From the NCBI GenBank assembly GCA_027625915.1, contig JANTQA010000072.1, positions 1,240,001-1,304,000 of the forward strand: 64,000 bases of DNA, given 5' to 3'. Positions within the stretch are counted from its first letter, which is position 1. Every line of letters starts with the position of its first letter. This stretch comes from Anaeramoeba flamelloides. Lineage: Eukaryota > Metamonada > Anaeramoebidae. The notes below the pieces were generated by a model. It was not told where the DNA came from, did no database searches, and worked only from the letters and a program-made list of their open reading frames with translations. Positions 32,017 through 44,300 of the stretch are shown here, one piece after another. Position numbers and translations under genes: made by a program.

Positions 32017-34724
32017 AATGAGTAAAAAGAGATCAAAAAGCAAAAAGGGTAGAAAAAAATGAAGAATAAAATTGTAAAAAAATAGTAATCAAAACTGAAA
32101 TAAGTCTTTAGGAATTTGAAGAAACATTTCCAGTCCTAAACTCTAGATTTATTTTCGAAAAATAAGAAAAAGGGTTTATTGCTTTTCGCAATATTTTGCT
32201 TCTTTTAGGAAAAGACCTCAACACAAAATATTTTAAAGATGTAAGCTAAAGTATTTTTAAAAACCTCAATTTTGGGATAAATTAATTTAAGAAAGTGGAT
32301 TTTCTCTTGTTTATTTTATTCCAAAAGATTTTATTTAAGGATGAGTGAACATATTAAATTTTGAACCCACAGATACAAACCACAACAATTTGTCTGAATT
32401 TATGAAGTCATTGATTGGTATTGAATATTTCAAATAAATATTTTGGATTTTCTTTTTTTAAAAACCTTATGAAGAATTGACTTATCCTAAAGTGTAGTAT
32501 GGATCGTTTCGAAAAATTATTGCCTTAGAGCAGCGAAAAAAATACCGGAAATGAAAAAAATCCCGTACAAGATTGTTCATTGTGAATATTAGTAAAATTA
32601 TTCTGTAATTTCATTTATTTACAATCAAATTCCTTTTTTTAAGAATCGAACTTTTTCAATTATAACCCCCCAACTTATTAGAATGATGATTGATGAAATC
32701 ACACTTGTTCAAAACACCATTCAATCAATCAAAAAACAAGAAGAAAAATTATCATTTTCCAAACTCTTGTAAACCTCTCAATTAAACTGGATTGTTTTTC
32801 AAAAAAAGTTGATCAACATATGGCTATCAAACAATTACTTGAGTATTCTAGAGACACCTTACTTTGATGAACTTTGGGTGGGTTTATTACTAATCTCATA
32901 AAAAAATTGGTTATTTATAATAAGGATTTCATTGAAATTAGACAAAAATTTTACTAATACTCACAATAAAAAAACTTGTCAGGGATTTTTTTCATGTCCT
33001 GTATTTTTTTACCTACTATATATTAAGTTATTAGTAAATTTATATGAATAAACAAGTGAAAAACAAAATTAAATGAAGAACTATATTCTTGTTTGTTTTT
33101 TTAAGGACTAGGAAGTAAGATTTGTTCTGCAGTCTACAAAAATTAAAATGAAAAAACAACATAAGAAAGAGATTTTTACCAATAATAATAGTTTTCTATT
33201 AAAAAGTATAGAACACACTATAATTAAATTATTTTGTCTAAATATCATTCATTTTGCGAATAACTTACCTTTTCGTGAAAAAAATCACTTCACACAAAAC
33301 CTTCTTTCGATTCGAAAAGCTATTGGAAAAACATTATTTTGGGTAAAAAAATAGTTTATTTTTGAAATATAATATTTGTTTTTTAGATAACATTTTCTCA
33401 GAATTACCAAATCATAATATTATATATATTTATATTGAAGATACCAAATTATAAGTTAAAAAAAAAAATTAATAAAAAACAGAACTTTTAATAAAAACTT
33501 TTTTATAATATTTTTTTTCAATAACTTTTTAAAATACAAATAGAAACCCCAAAATAATCCTATTCTCGCTATTTAATAATTCAAATTTTGAACTTCAAAT
33601 AGTATTTATTTTTACTATATTATTTTAATCACAAAATTTACATAATATTCATCAATTTAAAAAACCCAGGAATTGATTATTTTTGTCTTTCCTTTTTCTG
33701 AAATTAATTATATTTTCAATATAAACTCGTTTTCAAAATCATTGGCCCATTAAAAAGCAAATTTTAAAGAAAAATATTTTTAATAATTGAAGTTAACTAT
33801 TATAATATAAAAATTTAGATTTTAATATTCAGTTCTATACTCAAGATATATTTATTTTTTGTCTAAAAATAAAAGAAAAAAAAATAAAAAAAAACGGTTA
33901 GAAAGAATTTTGCCATTTATTTTGAAAGAAGTATTACATAAAAAATAGAAAATTTAAAAAATTAGTAAAACCCATTTATCGATTCTCCTTCCATTTGAAT
34001 AACTAAATCTAATCTCTTTTTTCATATTTGAAACCAATTTTTTCATTAATTCATCTGTTACTACTTTCCAATTTTTCATTTTCATTTTCCATTTTAACAA
34101 AAAACTGTGGAAAGAATAAAAAAGAGAAAAAAAGATTTATTTACAAACTTTTCATTGCAAGGGGAAAAACTTCAAAACGATACAAAAGCAATTTAAAATT
34201 CAAATGTAATGTGGGCTATTTATTATGAAATTAAGTTTATTTACACTAGGTGAAAAAAATTTGTTGAAACAAATTGATTTGTAAAATTATATATTTTTGA
34301 ATAAAAAATTGAATTTTTTAGCTACTAATCTATATTATAAGGAAAATTTAAAGATATATTTTTCAACTTTGAAGTCTTAAAATTTATGAATCAACCTTTA
34401 AATTTTTTTCGAATCCAGATTTTTTTCTTATAATTCTTGGGGTTTTTTCACTAAAGAAGGATTATTGTTTATATGGTTGGATCAACAAATAGTACTATTT
34501 TAATAATTTAATTTTTAGATACATTTGAACCGAAGGCACAATAATCACGATTTACACCCAATTACAACACACATTAATTTTTAGACCTTTACTTGTAAGA
34601 AGCTCATCCCTTGTACAAAACTCAATTTCAAAGTCTGAAAAAATTTCAAATAATACATTCATTTTTTGCAAAGATTTACAAACAAAATACTCATTTTGAT
34701 TTAATTTCAACAACAAGAATCAAT
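32017..34724. other. Divergent intergenic region between RasGEF and TPR genes
   Basis: 2.7 kb separating two divergently transcribed genes, so promoters of both should lie here. No recognisable motif beyond AT-rich tracts; short ORFs inside have no coding character. Confidence 0.45.
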
Positions 34725-36338
34725 ATGAGTAAGATCAAAACAAGCCAAAAAGTGGACGAATTAATTTCACGAGGAAGAAAGCTGTGTAACAATGAATCTT
34801 ATGATCACGCATTAAGATCATATCAAAAGGCAATCAAGTTATCACCAAAAAATGCAATAATTTATTTTGAAATTGGTTATGTATTAGAACAAGTCAACCA
34901 AATCGACAAGGCACTAAAATCTTACAAAAAATCAATAAACCTATTACCAACATTAAAAGAATCACATAACAACATTGGACAAATTTATCTCCAGCGATCT
35001 GAGTTGCCAAAGTCTATCAAGCATTTCAAAAAGGCGATCAGCTATGATTCAAAATATTTAGAATCGTATATTAATTTAGGATCTGCCTTGATCAAATTAG
35101 GGGAGTTTTCTCAGGCAGAAACCTATTTGCTGAAAGCTCTAAATATCATAAGAAAAAAAAAAAAAAAAGAAAAAGAACAAGAAAAAGTAAAAGAAAAAGA
35201 AAAAGAAAAAGAGAAAGAAATTAAAATTGATGATTTAAAAAAAGAATCAATACTCTACCAACACTTGGGTTATTTGTATGATTTAACAGACAGACTAAAA
35301 GAGTCGATCAATTATTATAAAAAAGCCTTAAAATTGAACCCAAAATATAAATTGGCTTTAATAAACAGTGGCTTTGCATATTTTAAATTAGAAGAATACA
35401 ATTTAGCAAAGGAAAACTTTGAAAAAGTTGTCAAACAAGAACCAAAGAATGTAATTGTCTTGAACAATTTAGCAATAATTGAAAAGCAATTAGGTAACTT
35501 TAGGACTGCACATTCACTTTTCCAACAGGTCATAAAATTGGATCCGGATAATTTCCAATCATTGTTTAATAATGAATCTCTTGGGAGAGAGTATTCTGAA
35601 AAAAGGGAGTCAAACAATTTGAAAGATAAGCAGAAAAAAAAGCTTACAAAGCAAAAAGATAAAATTAAGGAAAAAGAGCAATTTAAGGAAAAAATTTTTC
35701 CTTTGGATAATTCAACAACTCTAATAAACAAAACAGCAAAATTGAAAAATGAAAACAAGCAACTGTCGTCAAATTTGCCTGCTCCAATCCAAGAAAAGTT
35801 AAATGAATTTAAACAAGATTTGAAGAAACAAAAAAATAATAAAATTAAAGAAAAAAAAGAATTAAATGAGAAAAGGTTTATTAGTTGGAAAAATAAAATC
35901 AATGTACAATCCCAAGAACACTTAGATCAGAATTTCGAAAAAATTAAAACTGATTATCAAGACAGAATTGGATCATTTAAAAAAATTTTGAATGACGAAA
36001 TGGTGAAAAAAAATAAAAAATTGGAAAAAAAATTAGAAAATAAAAAGAAAGAAATTCAAAAAAAAATAAATAAAGGCCATGATCTAAACCAAGATCATGA
36101 CGAGAATTTAAAAATACATTGGGAAAAAAAATGGAAAGAAGAAAAAAGAAAAATTTTAAAGGAGAATGAATCAGAAAACCAACGAGTGTTATCGAATTTC
36201 CGAAAAGAGAAAGAATTTGAAAGAAAAAAACTATTGATTTATTATCAGAATAAATTGGAATTTGAAAAAAATATTGTTTTAGCAAAAATGAAATATAACT
36301 TAAAACTTGAATATAATAATCAAAAATCTAATTTGTCA

Positions 36339-36391
<53 letters not shown>

Positions 36392-36398
36392 CAATAAC

Positions 36399-36432
<34 letters not shown>

Positions 36433-36614
36433 TCAAGAATAAGAATGAGAATGAGAATGAGAATAAGAATAAGAATAATTCTCAAAATATTGAAAAATTG
36501 AATCAAAAGAATTCTGATTGGGATTTAAAATTATTAAAAATTTTAGAATATGAAAAAGTGAAAAGTGAAAAGCGTATACAGGAACAATTAAATTTAGAAA
36601 AAGAAAAATATTGA
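34725..36614 (+). CDS. TPR-repeat protein with long coiled coil; in-frame TGA near the 3' end
   Basis: Start taken at the ATG at 34725 (MSKIKTSQKVDEL); the upstream open frame lacks an ATG. 629 residues to the TGA at 36612. Seven tetratricopeptide repeats: residues 11-43, 45-77, 79-111, 113-145, then 175-207, 209-241 and 243-275, with classic spacing (for example YDHALRSYQKAIKLSPKN). A Lys/Glu insert (143-172) splits the array. Residues about 285-535 are highly charged and probably coiled coil. Residues about 539-570 are nearly all Asn. The C-terminus is again helical and charged. TPRs are protein-binding scaffolds; no enzyme domain is present and the partner cannot be named. Beyond the TGA the same frame continues for 30 more coiled-coil-like codons to TAA at 36702. 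Confidence 0.85.
36341..36431 (+). repeat. (AAT)n microsatellite encoding poly-Asn
   Basis: Near-perfect AAT repeat inside the TPR gene, with rare ACT and AAC interruptions. It keeps the frame and encodes the Asn tract. The antisense and shifted-frame Ile/Tyr-rich ORFs are artefacts. Confidence 0.9.
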
Positions 36615-36704
36615 AAATTTTTAAAACGGGAAATACATCAAATTGAAATTCAAAAAGATGAAGAAATAAGAAAATTAAAAAAACAAATCCAAAAATTAAA
36701 TTAA

Positions 36705-38761
36705 TTTATGATTATTTAATTATTATCTTCTGAATAATTGAAAAAAATTCAAATACTTTGAATTAATAATAAAGAAATTAATATGATTATTTAAAACAAA
36801 ATTTGTTTATTTATTTCTTTTTTATATATTTATTTCATCCATCTTTTAAACTTGAATATTTTCTTAATATATAAATTATTTTTTGTATTTTAATTTTTCA
36901 AAAAAAACTTTAATTTTAAAAATGGTTAAAAATATTGAAAAAAGAAATAATTGTTTATTTTTTTAAAAAAAATCTAGTTTTATAAACTTTATTAATTGAT
37001 TTCCAATCACTGTTTAATAAATAAATCGTTTTTTTTATTATTTTTCCTTTTAATTTTTTTGAGTTTTCTTTTTTTTTTGACTCCAAAAAGAATATTAATT
37101 TTTTTATTTTAAAAGCCGAGATGAAGGAAAATAATTATATTGTGGTTCTAATTTTGTGAAAAATTATGAAGAAGAGAAATGATAGTAGCTATTTAAGTTC
37201 TTCAAAAATACAGTTATCTTGTACTGGTTTCAACTTCTACCAATTATAGCCTTCAGTAAACCAGTTACATAATGGTGATCATTTAGAAATTTTCTACAAA
37301 AATAGAATAAAAAGAAAAAACTAAAAGTCAATCCATACAGGTTACAAAATATAACTTTTAACTTAACAATTTTTTTTTTTGGGATTTTTATAATCTCATT
37401 TAATTCTTGCCATTCTTTATCTTTTCTTTGTCTTTGTTTGAATATTTTTTAATAAAAAAAGTAGAGGGTGGGGGTGGGGGTTATAACTTTGTCTCAATGG
37501 GTGATTATGGTAATAAACTGCACAATTTCGGTTTAGTAGTTCATCAAATAAATCCTAAATTTTTTAATCCACCTCTTTTTTTTAACAAAAAATTAATAAT
37601 TAATTTTATTTAATATTTTTTTTTTACTTTTTACATATTATACTTTTTTTTCTTATAAAACGAATAGTTTTTTGTTTTTCAGAACTTATATCTGGAATAA
37701 ATGATTTTTCGTAAAAATAATTTTTTCCCCAAAAATATCAATTTTTAATATTTTCCATTTTTTCCTCTGGATGAATCTTCTTGATATTTAAAAGAAGAGT
37801 TACAAGGGAAAAAGATCAAGTGTTTACATGCTAATATTGTAACAATTGGGCAAAATAATAGTATTGATCTCGAAATTAAAAAAAAATTGCTAACAAAAAG
37901 CATTGGGATAAAAAAATGTGTAAAAATAATTTCAATTTAAAATTTCCAAAATAAATTTTTGTTCTAATATCCATTCAAAAGTTTTATGTACATGTTATTA
38001 ACTCCCAAAAAACTGTACACCTTTGACTGGGAAAGGTTTTATATGCACATAAAAAAGTTAATATTAGAATTCAAAATCATTTTTACTATTCTATACTTGT
38101 AAAATATGTAATTTATTATATTTTTAACTAACTAAATTTGTATTACATTTTTTTATTAACATTCTTTTCCTTTTATCTTATTGAAAAGAAAATGATAAAT
38201 TAAGTACATAAATCTTTCATCAAAAAATTGTTACCTCGGTTAGTAAAAAATTTAACCTATAATATTCAAATTAAACTTTTTGCTCAAGAAATTATTATTA
38301 TTATTTTTTGAAAGAATCCACTTTATAATTTTCAATAAAAAAAATCTTTTACTTCATCAATTGTTTTAAATCAGTTGAATATTCAACTTTAAAGTGATAA
38401 AATTGAATAAATAAAACTATTTTATTTGTATTATATCCAAATTGTAAAACAAAAGCTGAAAGTTCTTATAATTTTTTTTTTTTTTAGTAATCTTTCAAAA
38501 TAACAATTCTTTAAAATAAAAATTCTTTTAAAGGTAGAATTAAATTATAAAAATTGATTTTAATTCTATTATTTTAGTTCTGAATTTTAAAAAGATGTTT
38601 TTTAAATTTGATTTTCAATTCCAATCCTTTTTTTTTTCATTTTTTTTTTATTTTCATTTGCTGTAAGCTTAAAAACTTGCAATGTTAATTCTTTTTCAGT
38701 CAAAGAGACTCAATTTTTAGGGAGTGAATAATATGTATATAAATCTTTTGAATGGATATTA
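36705..38761. other. Spacer with G-rich tract and repeat H fragment
   Basis: AT-rich 3' flank of the TPR gene. Contains a G-rich tract at 37464-37480 and an H-like fragment at about 37700-38050 (TTCTAATATCCATTCAAAAG, CCTTTGACTGGGAAAGG). No gene seen. Confidence 0.45.
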
Positions 38762-39297
38762 AACCCCAATTCAAAATTTTCAACACACCAAAATTCGATT
38801 TGTGAAAAAAAAAAAATTATTTAATCAATTCAAGAAGATTTACCAAATTAGAACCATTCACTAATTGAAATGTTAACACTTGTTTATAAATTACAATACT
38901 CACAAAACAATAAATAAATAATTATCAATACAAATAAATCAAGGGTGTGTTAAAAATTTTGGATAGAGCAAAACAAAAAAATACATTAGTAAATTTGTTT
39001 AAATTCTATTAGGAATATTGATCGATCAAATGGTTAGATACTACCAACTAATTTTATTTGAGTTCTTCTATTTGGAACAACTTCGAACTTTAACCTAATA
39101 TCAATCTTTGAAAATAATTTTTGATCGAACGAAGCAAATTACGTAATTCAAACTATGAAAAGAAAACAAAAACGAAAAGATGAAAAAATGATTTTCATTT
39201 TTATACAAAAATCAAAATTATTTCCAATTTCAATGAAATTGTATTATTGTGATTGTTTGTAACGTTTTAGCTGTGTGGAAAATTTTGAATTTTAGTT
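38762..39297 (-). mobile_element. Family A' mariner-type MITE, uninterrupted
   Basis: 536 bp. Left end AACCCCAATTCAAAATTTTC and right end, reversed, AACTAAAATTCAAAATTTTC. This is the intact counterpart of the CACTA-interrupted copy at 1339-3282; the uninterrupted site reads AAATCAAGGGTGTGTTAAAA at about 38937. ATTGATCGATCAAA at 39018-39031. Confidence 0.75.
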
Positions 39298-40067
39298 TTG
39301 AAAAAAAAATTTATTTTGAAAATTTCAAAATTGAAATCTATTTTACTTATTTTTTCTTTTTTCGCTTTTTTTTTTTTTTTTTTTTTTCGTTTGTTTTTCA
39401 GATTTATTTTTCATTTTTTGAAATAAATTAAGTTAAAAAAAAAAACCTAAAAAAAAGTCAAGAAACGTTTAAATAAGAAACAACGAAATCTTATTTAAAA
39501 TGTATTTAATTCTTTTCGAAAATTTTTTTGTTAACATTTTTCAATGAAAATTTATTATTAAAAAATCCAAAATCCTCATTTCAAAAATCCAAGATTTACT
39601 TTTGTTTTGAAAATATCAGATTTCAAAGTGTGAGAATAACCGTGAAAAGTAAATTATTAAGAGATTTTCATAATGTAATGGAATTCAATACAATTATTAT
39701 TATTTTTTATTTGTTTTTATTATTATATTTATTTAAAAACAATCAAAAAGAAGAAATGAATCAATCTATTTAATTTTTTAACCAATTAATTATAAATTTC
39801 ATATAATAGATATTTATTAAACAAACTACCATATAAAAAAGCATTTTTAAAATAAATAAATAATAAAAAAATATAATTGAATAAATTATATTTTATTTTT
39901 TAAAGTCTTAATTCAAAATAGATGTAAATTCAGAAAATTCTATTGATATTATATTAATAGAATGATTTTTTTTTACAATTAATTCTTCACAAATAAATAA
40001 TAATAATAACAAATAAAAAGTTTTTTTTTCAAAAAAAAAATATTTAATTGTAATAATATATATAATG

Positions 40068-41269
40068 TTAGTTTCTCAAATATGAATTTTTAATAGAAAC
40101 TTGTCGGAAATCTATAAATAATTGTGGATTCTTCATTATTTTTGTTGAATATTTAATATGTTGGTTTGTTAAAAGTTGTGGTTTCAAATTTATAGGAATA
40201 AGTTTTGAAATCCAATCCAAAATGACAACTTCACGACGAAAATCCTTTTCATAAGTGAGCAAACTTTTTGGTAAAATTATTTTGTAATCATTTTTAGTTT
40301 CTATTAAGGGTATTATTATATCCTTTGATGTTGCCTCCATAGATTTATATAAATTCTTCGTTTGATATATTTTAACTATTGAATGTCTATAAGGGTCAAT
40401 AGTAGAAAAATGGATAGCCGGTTCAATTTTGGTTAAAGAAAAGAATCTCCTTTCATCATTAATATTAAAATGATTATGGCATTTATTTGAGCTAGATTTG
40501 TATGAAATGTTTGCCCGTAAAATTCCATGAAAAATGTCATTTAATGAATAATAATTCCCACTAATTAAATATTTTGTATTTTTTCTTTGATGATCCCAAC
40601 TTGAATGGTCGTGTGGTAGTCCGTTTACAATAAAACAATGCAATGTTAATAAATTGTAAACATTTAAAAAAAAACAAAATCGTTCTCTCTCGTCCTTCAA
40701 TTGATTTTTAATGTTTATAAACTTTAATTGGGATGTTTTTCTGGCAAATTTTTGGAATGGGATTGTTGTGTTGAGGTTTTTTAAATTAATAGTTCCACGT
40801 GCAAATGAATAATGAATCTCTAATAATTGTATCAATTGTTTTAATAGGTTCTCAACAACTAAAATGGGATGCATTACATTTTTATAATATTCATCAGATT
40901 CATTCAATGCAGTGTACGTTTGGATATTATATCTAAGTTTCATTTTCTGTGAAGAGTTTGATAAATGTTTATAATTTGGGTCTTTTTTGATTTTTTGTAG
41001 TAAATGTTTGAATTGCCTGGTTTCTTTAAATGGTCCCCATGAATTGAATAACATATGTTCAAACACGGCATCGTGTGCTTCATCAAACATACCCATGAAA
41101 AAATTTTTATTATTGTATAGCTTTTCTAATTGAAATCTTAATTTTGATTGAATGTTGATTTCAAATGGTGATTCATACAAAATAAACTTTTGAAATATTT
41201 TTTTTGATGTTTTATTGATTTTCTATATATTATTTTTTTTATTTGTTTCGGTAATACAATAATAAGGAA

Positions 41270-41300
<31 letters not shown>

Positions 41301-44300
41301 TAGAATAAATGAAATTATTTCATCAAAATTTATTTACAAACAATATATAAATTTTATTTTTTAATTACTCGGTATAAACCATTACGAAATCGAATAAAAT
41401 TTAGATATTCCTTATTATCTGGGATTTAATGAAATTTCATCAAGTTTAAAATAAAAGATTTAAAATGATATCGATGTACTAATATATTAATTTTCTTATT
41501 TGTCTTTAATCCATATATGGATTATGATTAATAAGTAAAATAATACATTTTCCAGTCAAAATATACCCAGTGATAAGTGAGTAAATTACCTGTGTTTAAA
41601 GGTTTGAATGGATATTAGAAAAAAAAATTTATTTTGGAGAATTATCAAAATTAAATTTATTTTTCTATATTATTTTTTTTTTTTTTTTTTCGATTTTTTT
41701 TTGATAATCATTTGTAAAAATTTATTTTTTATTACAAATCGATAGTCACTTCGTGAAAATATGTTGTTATAAGGTTATTAAAATTGTAGAGATGGGTGTG
41801 GAGAAATCATATTGGTTTTTATTAGAATTTTTTTGGATCTTCAATTGAAGATCAATACGAAATTTTTTCTTTTTCTCAATTGGGAAATAAATTTGTGTTT
41901 TTCTATTTTTTAAGAAAATCTTTTTATTTTTTATTTTTTTTTTTATTTCATACAAGTGTCATCACTAATTTAATGTTTTTTATGCTACTGATATCTTCTT
42001 TGTACTTCAAAGGTCATTATGAAAAAGAATTGATTTTTGAAAAAAATATTGGAACACTTTAACTAAAACAAAGTTTAAATTAAATTCCCAAAATTTGGAC
42101 ACGGTTTAAATAGTTGAAAGAATAATAATCCTCAACGCTCATTCATTTGGGAAATAATTTTGATTTTACAAACTTTTTCATTTTTTGTCTTTTTTATTTT
42201 ATTTTCGTTTCCTTTTTTCAAATTACTTAATTTTTTTTGTTAGAAGCGGATTTTTTTTTCAATGTTTGATAGAAATATAATATTGAGTTTGTCAAATAGA
42301 AAAGTCATAAATTATTAGTTGAGGGTATCTAATCATTTGATTGATCAATAATTGTTTGGTGAAATTTCAACAAATATATAATATTATTTTTTTCTCGATA
42401 TTTTTGTCATTTTGGACCCATCAATTTTTTTTTTTCATTTTATGTTTTTTTTTCTTTTGTTCGAATGATCATAATTACTTATAAAAACATTAATAATTGG
42501 TTACTTAAATGTGTTTTTATATTACCTTTGAAAAAGTATAATAAATTGGTTTTTTTCTTCCTATTTTTGATTTTGGGTTTGTCAAAATTTTTGGAATGGG
42601 GTTTATTTATTTATATATATATTAATAATATGTAGTACAATTTGTAGTTTTAAAACCTGAAAGACTTATAATATGAAGTGTTTTTTCGAATTTTTTACAT
42701 ATTTTTTGGTTTCATTCGTTGTTTTATTTTTGTTTTTTTTTGAAAAAGTCCTCAAATTATTTTATAAATCATACTTTCCGTTTCTTGGGTGAAAAAAATT
42801 CAAACAAAAAAACTTTTAAAAAACGAAAAAAAAAAAAAACAATTACATACATGTAAGATGTGATTGTCTTAAAAGTCTTGACAAACAATGCAAATTCGTG
42901 ATTTCCCATTTAAGTTGGGGTTGTATTTAAACCTATGAAAATTGTTTGATTTTCTCTTTTGAAAATACTAGAGCAATGAAAACTAGGGTTTCCGTTTAGA
43001 CTCTTGAAAAATGGAAACTCTTTAAACTTGGAGAAAAAGAATTATTTTTTTTTTAAAAAATTACAAGTTGGGGAAGATAAGTGGTCAAAATTTAACTATT
43101 TTCATGGTTTTAAATACAACCCCCACTTGAATGGGAAATCACAAATTCTCACCTTATTTGAGAAGAATTTTAAGGTAATTACTTCCTACATGTTATAATT
43201 GTTTTTTTTTTTTTTTGTTCGTTAATAGTTTTTTCATTTGTATTTTTTCACATCCAAGAAACGGAAAGTATGATTTCGAAAGAATTCGAGGACTTTTTTC
43301 AAAAAAAAAGAAAAAATGAAATAACGAATGAAACGAAATAATATATGTTAAAAATCGAAAAAATGTCATTCTATAAGTCTTTCGTGATTTGAAAACGAAA
43401 AATTGTAATACCTGTGATATATATATATATATATATATCGTTATTTAATCGAAATCAATTTATAAAACAGTTTTTCGATGTGATGTCAAAATAGTATTTG
43501 TATTGAATAAATAGTTTATTCGATATTTTAATTCAATTTGGGGTGTTAATATCCCCAAAAAAATTCCAGTAAAATATTATATGCTTTAATCATTTAAACT
43601 AAGAAGTTTTTGAAGCTTTTACAAACATTTCAACAAAAATTCAAAAAAAAAAAAAATTTTTTTTCTACCTTATCTTTATATTGAAAATTTTTTAATATAT
43701 ATAATTAAAGTCTATTCTCTAAAAAAAAAATTGAAAAGTAAACAAAAATCCAAATTAAATAATAAAATTTTTAATATTTTTCATCATTTTTACTTTTTTT
43801 TTTTATTTTCAAACAGATTGATCTGATCCAGTTTAAAGTATGGTATCACTGACTGAGATAATCACCATTATTTCAAAGACTATAATGTTTTTTTAATCTC
43901 TGATAATGGAAATACAACTGTTTCTATCTCACTTTGATCAGTAGATATATCTTTGTGTTTCATCATAAGTAAGATTAATTATTGATTAAATCATTAAAAA
44001 TCTCCAAAAATTCTCATAAAAGCTTGAAAAGAAAAAAAAACAAAATAAAAATAAAGTATGTACGATTTTTTAATACACACTATAATAAATCAAATAAGGT
44101 CCAAAAAAAAAATTATTACAAGACAATTATTGAATAGGATACACTTGATTCTTTTTTTTCAAATTATTGTTTGAGTTAAAAAAACAAAATTTTATAACTT
44201 AAAGTGTGTTATACCTTATGATGGTTATTTTGTGTCTTGTATGTAATTTTTTAGTATGCACTAAAAAGTTGTAGTGCTTGAGGAATAAAAAAAAAAAGGA

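Noticed and set aside
36612-36614. Selenocysteine or a reassigned TGA in the TPR gene
   Set aside because: TGA ends other genes here (NCAPH2, SP-RING), no SECIS-like structure was seen and the context has no redox motif; mutation, error or readthrough are simpler.
37407-37613. Gly-run ORF over the G-rich tract
   Set aside because: Composition comes from the GGTGGGGG tract and flanking T-runs; no coding signal outside it.
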